A model generated the notes under the pieces. It saw only the letters and a program-made list of their open reading frames with translations. It did not search any database and was not told the origin of the DNA. The translations under genes were made by a program, and so were the position numbers. Shown here in pieces: positions 46,235 through 47,879 of a stretch of 47,879 nt of DNA. Numbering within the stretch: the first letter of the stretch is position 1; the number at the start of each line of letters is the position of its first letter. This DNA is from an uncultured Oscillospiraceae bacterium (GTDB lineage: Bacteria; Bacillota; Clostridia; Oscillospirales; Oscillospiraceae), in NCBI GenBank assembly GCA_934589225.1, contig CAKTNS010000019.1, positions 1-47,879 on the forward strand. Reading direction: 5' to 3'.

Positions 46235-47530
46235 ATGGCTGTCAACACTTCCAAACTCTACAGGAATCAGGTCATGTATTCCGTTTTCGTGCGCAATTAC
46301 AGTGAAGAAGGCACTTTCAATGGCGTTCGAAAAGACCTTGACCGTATCAAGGCACTTGGTGTCGATATCGTGTGGCTTTTGCCCATCCATCCTATCGGCA
46401 AGAAAGAACGCAAGGGAACCCTGGGCAGCCCCTATGCGATCTCTGATTACCGTAAAATCAACCCCGAGTACGGAACCATGGATGACCTGAAGCAGCTGGT
46501 CACCGATATTCACGCCCGGGGCATGAAGTGCATCATTGACGTTGTATATAACCACACGTCTCCCGACTCCTGGCTGGCCGAGCATCATCCGGAATGGTTC
46601 TATCACAAGCCGGACGGAAGTTTTGGCAACAAGGCGGGGGAATGGCTGGATGTCATTGACCTGGATTACAGCAATCGGGATCTCTGGGATTACCAGATAG
46701 AGACGCTTCAAATGTGGGCCGGTATTGTAGACGGCTTCCGCTGCGATGTTGCGCCGCTGATCCCGCTGGAGTTTTGGCTGAAGGCCAGGGAAGAGGTTGC
46801 GAAGGTCAACCCCCATTGCTTCTGGCTGAGCGAGTCCGTTGAACCCGCCTTTACCGTTGCAAACCGCGCACGGGGAATGGTGAGCCTGTCCGACTCGGAG
46901 ATTTTTCAGGCATTCGATGTGAGCTACGAGTACGACATCTATTATCGCTTCAAGGAGTACCTCAGGGGCCGGATCAGCCTGGCCCAGTATGCGGAAGACA
47001 TCAACCGGCAGGAAGCCATCTATCCTGACAACTATGTCAAGCTCCGCTACCTTGAAAACCACGACAACGCAAGAGCTGCTTTTATCATTCCGGATGAGAA
47101 GAAGCTCCTGGTCTGGACTGCGTTTGTATACTTCCAGAAAGGCATGACCCTCCTCTATGCGGGCCAGGAAAAGGGCGTAAAACACCTTCCCAGCCTGTTT
47201 GATGCAGATAACGTGCAGTGGAACACCGGCAAGGACTACTCTGCACTGATGTCCCGCCTGTATGAAATCAAAAAAAGCCCCATCTTCGCAGACAGCACCT
47301 ATACTGTTCAGGCACTCCCCGGTGACGTGCTTGTAGCGACCCACTCCAACGGCAGCGAAAAATACATCGGCATTTTCCCCATGACCGGTGAAGCCTCCCT
47401 GATCGACATCGATCTTCCCAACGGGCTGTATACGAACCTGATCAGCAATGAGAACACCGAAGTCCACGGAGGAATGCTCGCCGTTGATGGCCGGACGATC
47501 ATTCTGCACGTTCCCGGGGAAAAGGAGTAA
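46235..47530 (+). CDS. GH13 alpha-amylase-family glycoside hydrolase
   Basis: 431 residues, no signal peptide, hence intracellular. MYSVFVRNYSEEGTFNGVRK opening, VDIVWLLPIHPIGKKERKGT, and the GH13 regions: I DVVYNHTSPDS, II DGFRCDVAPLIP (catalytic Asp nucleophile), III FWLSESVEP (acid/base Glu), IV LRYLENHDNARA (conserved His-Asp). It ends in a short beta domain. It probably acts on maltodextrin or sucrose-like alpha-glucosides taken into the cell. The frame is open to 46013, but the residues before MAVNTSKLYRNQ look unlike the family and no RBS is clear; ATG 46235 is chosen, ATG 46223 is an alternative. No sugar-transport or regulator genes adjoin. Confidence 0.85.
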   Translation: MAVNTSKLYRNQVMYSVFVRNYSEEGTFNGVRKDLDRIKALGVDIVWLLPIHPIGKKERKGTLGSPYAISDYRKINPEYGTMDDLKQLVTDIHARGMKCIIDVVYNHTSPDSWLAEHHPEWFYHKPDGSFGNKAGEWLDVIDLDYSNRDLWDYQIETLQMWAGIVDGFRCDVAPLIPLEFWLKAREEVAKVNPHCFWLSESVEPAFTVANRARGMVSLSDSEIFQAFDVSYEYDIYYRFKEYLRGRISLAQYAEDINRQEAIYPDNYVKLRYLENHDNARAAFIIPDEKKLLVWTAFVYFQKGMTLLYAGQEKGVKHLPSLFDADNVQWNTGKDYSALMSRLYEIKKSPIFADSTYTVQALPGDVLVATHSNGSEKYIGIFPMTGEASLIDIDLPNGLYTNLISNENTEVHGGMLAVDGRTIILHVPGEKE

Positions 47531-47879
47531 ACCCGGGGGTGCTTCGGACATCATATCCAGCAAAAGCAGCCTCTCCGTCTCGGCTGCGCCGAGGCCGCCT
47601 GCTCGATACCTTTCTTCTAAAAACAGAGCCTGTTTGGCTTTTGATTCCCATTGTCATATCAATTTTTCTGCACTAAAAGGAGAGCCTCTCTGCCAAGAAG
47701 TTCTCCTTTTTATTTTGATGATGGAAATGATGCCGCTTCCGCCGGTATCATGTGGAAGTGCCGGAAAGCCCCGATGTCTAAATTGGTACAGCATCTTAGA
47801 CAAAAAAGAAAATCACCGCCGCAATCTACGAATACCAGGCAGACTGCGACGGCGAATGGGGCGAAATATCAGTTGATTT
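47531..47879 (+). other. Downstream stretch with a terminator-like hairpin, no supported gene
   Basis: A CTCGGC...GCCGAG hairpin lies near 47578-47594. AAAAGGAGA at 47675-47683 pairs with TCTCCTTTT at 47702-47710, followed by TTATTTTG: a probable terminator for the GH13 gene. From about 47715 short frames reach the window end; none can be assigned. Confidence 0.45.

Noticed and set aside
46124..47563. 479-codon minus-strand frame opposite the GH13 gene
   Set aside because: No family features; the GH13 catalytic regions on the plus strand explain the open frame.
1..47879. tRNA, rRNA, prophage or complete insertion sequence
   Set aside because: No cloverleaf-like or rRNA-like sequence, phage structural gene or transposase frame was recognised by eye; a tRNA scan could still find something missed.

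Overview
The window looks like chromosomal DNA of an endospore-forming gut Clostridium-class Firmicute, most plausibly an Oscillospirales (Oscillospiraceae-like) anaerobe. The grounds are SpoVT, clostridial-type LexA and RqcH, a T-box and a cobalamin riboswitch, tightly overlapping ATGA gene junctions, and a GC-rich housekeeping backbone (roughly 13-44 kb) flanked by AT-richer, gene-wrecked accessory DNA (1-12.5 kb and 44.7-46 kb). The taxonomic call is an inference from gene style, not from a search.

Layout. 1-2.2 kb: two minus-strand proteins of unknown role (one running off the edge, one frameshifted) and nuclease/HTH debris. 2.4-8.0 kb: a DUF4143 ATPase, a Fic protein with three repeated putative operator boxes, then a decayed type I restriction locus: the 3' end of hsdS, a cargo of small genes (SnoaL-like, two GNATs, a broken HAD hydrolase, a membrane protein), and an hsdR reduced by a large in-frame internal deletion. 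8.0-8.9 kb: debris including a ribbon-helix-helix fragment and an AbrB fragment. 9.1-12.3 kb: a minus-strand operon of a small ribbon-helix-helix regulator, a YdjI-like SPFH protein and a zinc-ribbon/transmembrane/six-repeat surface protein, preceded by a perfect palindrome over the -35 box. 12.8 kb: spoVT. 13.4-21.4 kb: a promoter, a 163-bp near-perfect palindrome, a cobalamin riboswitch with terminator, and a six-gene tetrapyrrole operon with three fusion proteins (CbiK-CbiL, HemA-Met8-type dehydrogenase, CobA-HemD) plus HemC, HemB and HemL. Together they run from glutamyl-tRNA to a cobalt-loaded, C20-methylated corrin precursor. 21.4-25.3 kb: aldose-1-epimerase-like protein, UppP, oleate hydratase. 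25.4 kb: lexA. 26.0-29.1 kb: a T-box (UGG specifier) controlled TrpXYZ-type ABC importer with a tiny ORF ending in Trp. 29.1-30.1 kb: a mosaic of palindromic and direct repeats. 30.1-33.9 kb: rlmA-like, prfA, tsaE, tsaB, upp. 33.9-35.8 kb: polysaccharide deacetylase and a two-subunit chromate-transporter-type pair. 36.0-41.2 kb: a four-gene overlapping operon of a Tet(M)/EF-G-like GTPase fused to a YacP/Rae1-type NYN nuclease domain, a small membrane transporter, Mini-III RNase and RqcH. 41.7-43.4 kb: an HPr-like protein without the phosphorylatable His, and MtaB. 43.5-47.5 kb: a second DUF4143 ATPase, a type III toxin-antitoxin module (CptIN type) lying at the truncated end of a rhuM gene, and a GH13 alpha-amylase-family enzyme.

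The strongest candidates for something under-described are the GTPase-NYN fusion operon with RqcH and Mini-III (a possible ribosome-stalling/mRNA-cleavage quality-control unit), the type III toxin-antitoxin locus with covarying pseudoknot repeats, and the small-regulator/SPFH/PASTA-like-repeat operon. No tRNA, rRNA, CRISPR array, prophage or complete transposase was seen.
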